This document shows, one piece after another, positions 13,749-15,360 of a DNA stretch of 15,360 nt (positions within the stretch are counted from its first letter, which is position 1; the number at the start of each line of letters is the position of its first letter). The stretch lies in contig CAMIMS010000043.1 of assembly GCA_946221025.1 (NCBI GenBank), positions 1 to 15,360 on the forward strand, in the 5' to 3' direction. Origin of the DNA: an uncultured Pseudoclavibacter sp. Its GTDB lineage: Bacteria > Actinomycetota > Actinomycetes > Actinomycetales > Microbacteriaceae. Position numbers and translations under genes: made by a program. The notes below the pieces were generated by a model. The model was not told where the DNA came from. It made no database searches and saw only the letters and a program-made list of their open reading frames with translations.

Positions 13749-15224
13749 CTAGGCCATGCGACGAAGCAACGCAAGAAACATGGCGTCGGTTCCGTGACGG
13801 TGCGGCCACAGTTGCGCTGCGGCGCCGCTTCCGAGGGGACGTTCGGCGAGGTCGATCGGTTCACGGCTGAGCCTGCGGATGACGACCGCAGCATCGAGCG
13901 CCTCAACATCCCCGCGACGCTCGATGCGCTTCGTGATCGCTTTCGTCTCGGCCAGGTGCGGTGAACAGGTCACGTACGCGACGACTCCCCCGGGCTTTAG
14001 CGCATTGACCGCCGCATCGAGCAGCTGCTCTTGCAGCTTCGCGAGTTCCGGAATGTCGGCCGGCGTTTTTCGCCAGCGAGCCTCGGGTCTGCGTCGAAGC
14101 GCACCGAGACCGGAGCAGGGGGCGTCAACGAGGATCCGATCCCATCCGGTGCCAAGGTCACGCACGACATCGCGTCCGTCGAATTCGCTGACGGGAACAG
14201 CGCGGCCCGTTTCGCGCTCAACCGCCTCGAGCGCCCGACGCACGAGGCGGGCACGGTGCGCTGCCGGTTCGTTCGCGGCAAGGTGCACGCCCTCTTGCGC
14301 GGCCACGGCGGCGAGGATCGCCGTTTTCCCCCCGGGTCCGGCACACAGGTCGAGCCATCGCTCCCCCTCACGAACGGGTTGCGCATCCGCCAGCGCCAGC
14401 GCCACCAGCTGCGATCCCTGGTCTTGCACGCGAACTAGCCCTCGCTGTGCCTGCGGAAGCATCATCGGGTCTCCGCCTCGAAGACGCATCGCTGTGCGCG
14501 CATAGGCGCCCCGTTCGAGTAGACCCGGATTCGCGCTCGCGAGATCGGCCGCATCGGCGAGTCCCGGGAGGGCGGCCAGATCGACCGCAGGCGGGTGATT
14601 GCCCGCGGCGAGCAGCGCGTCGAGCTCCCCTTCGCGATCCTCGGCTCTGAGCGCATCGCGGAAACTGCGCACGATCCAGGCCGGGTGGCCGGTGCGTGCG
14701 GCGACCAGATCGTCACCCGTCAGGTGCTCGGTCAGCAACGCATCCCAGTTCGCGGCATCGTGCAGTGAAATCTGCCGAAGCACGCCGTTCGCGAATCCCG
14801 TGGCCGCCGGGTTCGCGTGCTCGCGCACGAGTTCAACAGATTCGTCGACGGCCGCGTGACCCGGAGTTCGCATGGCGAGCAGTTGGTGACACGCCAAGCG
14901 CAGTGCGTCAAGGACGGGTGGGTCGATGCGGTCGGTTGGGCGCTTCGCCGCGATCGAGATGATCGCGTCATATCGGCCGGCCAGGCGCAATGTTCCGTAG
15001 GTGAGTTCGGTCGCGAATGCTGCGTCTTCGGGCGTCAGCCCCGCCTGCGCGATCTTGTGCGGGAGCACGAGGTTCGCGTACGCATCCGACTCGTCAACCG
15101 CGCGCAGCGTCGAATACGCGACCTGCCGGGCTGGACTGGCGCGTCGGCCGCCCTGATTTCTCGTGAAGCGGCCGCGCTGGCGCGGCGGATCGTCGTAGTA
15201 GCCGTCGGTTCTCGGTGGGTTCAC
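13749..15224 (-). CDS. rsmB: 16S rRNA (cytosine(967)-C(5))-methyltransferase RsmB-like
   Basis: RsmB methylates C5 of C967 of 16S rRNA with S-adenosylmethionine. An N-terminal NusB-like domain (about residues 33-160) precedes the Rossmann methyltransferase domain. Counting from the GTG at 15224 (491 residues), motif I DLCAGPGGKT is at 292-301, motif IV DAPCSG holds Cys370 and motif VI YVTCSPH holds the catalytic Cys420; the two-cysteine layout is that of RNA m5C methyltransferases. The start at 15224 gives a GTGA overlap with the fmt stop, like other joints here; another GTG at 15263 would overlap fmt by 43 bases. The first 30 residues are rich in Arg, Gly, Pro and Tyr (PPRQRGRFTRNQGGRR) and probably disordered, perhaps helping RNA contact. 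rpe follows after 35 bases. Confidence 0.93.
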   Translation of the reverse strand: MNPPRTDGYYDDPPRQRGRFTRNQGGRRASPARQVAYSTLRAVDESDAYANLVLPHKIAQAGLTPEDAAFATELTYGTLRLAGRYDAIISIAAKRPTDRIDPPVLDALRLACHQLLAMRTPGHAAVDESVELVREHANPAATGFANGVLRQISLHDAANWDALLTEHLTGDDLVAARTGHPAWIVRSFRDALRAEDREGELDALLAAGNHPPAVDLAALPGLADAADLASANPGLLERGAYARTAMRLRGGDPMMLPQAQRGLVRVQDQGSQLVALALADAQPVREGERWLDLCAGPGGKTAILAAVAAQEGVHLAANEPAAHRARLVRRALEAVERETGRAVPVSEFDGRDVVRDLGTGWDRILVDAPCSGLGALRRRPEARWRKTPADIPELAKLQEQLLDAAVNALKPGGVVAYVTCSPHLAETKAITKRIERRGDVEALDAAVVIRRLSREPIDLAERPLGSGAAAQLWPHRHGTDAMFLALLRRMA

Positions 15225-15360
15225 GCGAGCACCACCCGATCGGATGCGTTCATTCCGCGCCACCAGGCATCTGCGGGCATCGACTTCTTGCCGGCCGGTT
15301 GCACCTCGATGACCTCGATCGGCTCGTCAGCGCAGCCGACGAAAACGCGACGTTCGTGCT
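15221..15360 (-). CDS. fmt: Methionyl-tRNA formyltransferase, C-terminal end (partial, 5' part outside window)
   Basis: Only the last 45 residues are present. The frame reads VFVGCADEPIEVIEVQPAGK, then KSMPADAWWRGMN, and ends at TGA 15221-15223. Fmt formylates Met-tRNA(fMet); the pattern of a short beta strand, VQPAGKKxM and AWxRG is the usual end of its C-terminal OB-like tRNA-binding domain. The place before rsmB agrees with the common def-fmt-rsmB order. Its stop forms a GTGA overlap with the likely rsmB start. Confidence 0.88.
   Translation of the reverse strand, partial: HERRVFVGCADEPIEVIEVQPAGKKSMPADAWWRGMNASDRVVLA

Overview
The window is a GC-rich stretch coding almost end to end on the minus strand. 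Gene order and protein features fit an actinobacterium, most likely of the family Microbacteriaceae. Support comes from the fmt-rsmB-rpe-hisE-hisG-hisF-hisI run, the Trp-associated membrane protein (TIGR02234 type) and DUF6704-type small membrane protein next to trpC-trpB-trpA-lgt, and the many GTG starts with GTGA/ATGA stop-start overlaps. I see no rRNA, tRNA, CRISPR array, insertion sequence or phage gene, and no gap above about 120 bases.

In transcription order (right to left): the 3' end of fmt (15221-15360); rsmB (13749-15224); rpe (13006-13713); hisE (12746-13009); a 58-base gap with a likely promoter; hisG, hisF and hisI (10648-12687); the membrane protein (10025-10651); a 94-base gap; the DUF6704-type protein (9643-9930); trpC, trpB, trpA and lgt (5823-9641); a 117-base gap; pyk (4248-5705). 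Downstream of pyk is a three-gene accessory set: an F390 synthetase-related adenylate-forming enzyme (2885-4270), a GT2/GT21-like glycosyltransferase (1662-2879), and a GT1-type glycosyltransferase that runs off the left edge (1-1657).

The core genes supply translation (initiator tRNA formylation, 16S rRNA m5C methylation), ribulose-5-P for PRPP, four histidine steps, three tryptophan activities, lipoprotein lipidation and the last step of glycolysis. In related Microbacteriaceae trpE normally lies between hisI and the membrane protein. Here those two genes overlap by four bases and trpE is absent from the site.

The best candidate for something undescribed is the left-hand set. An adenylate-forming enzyme is followed at once by two different glycosyltransferases. 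The last has about 200 extra N-terminal residues that look like a compact alpha/beta hydrolase, with a plausible Ser96-Asp146-His170 triad, placed before the GT1 domain. I infer a pathway that activates an acyl or aryl acid and builds a glycosylated lipid or similar envelope product. The substrate cannot be told from this sequence.
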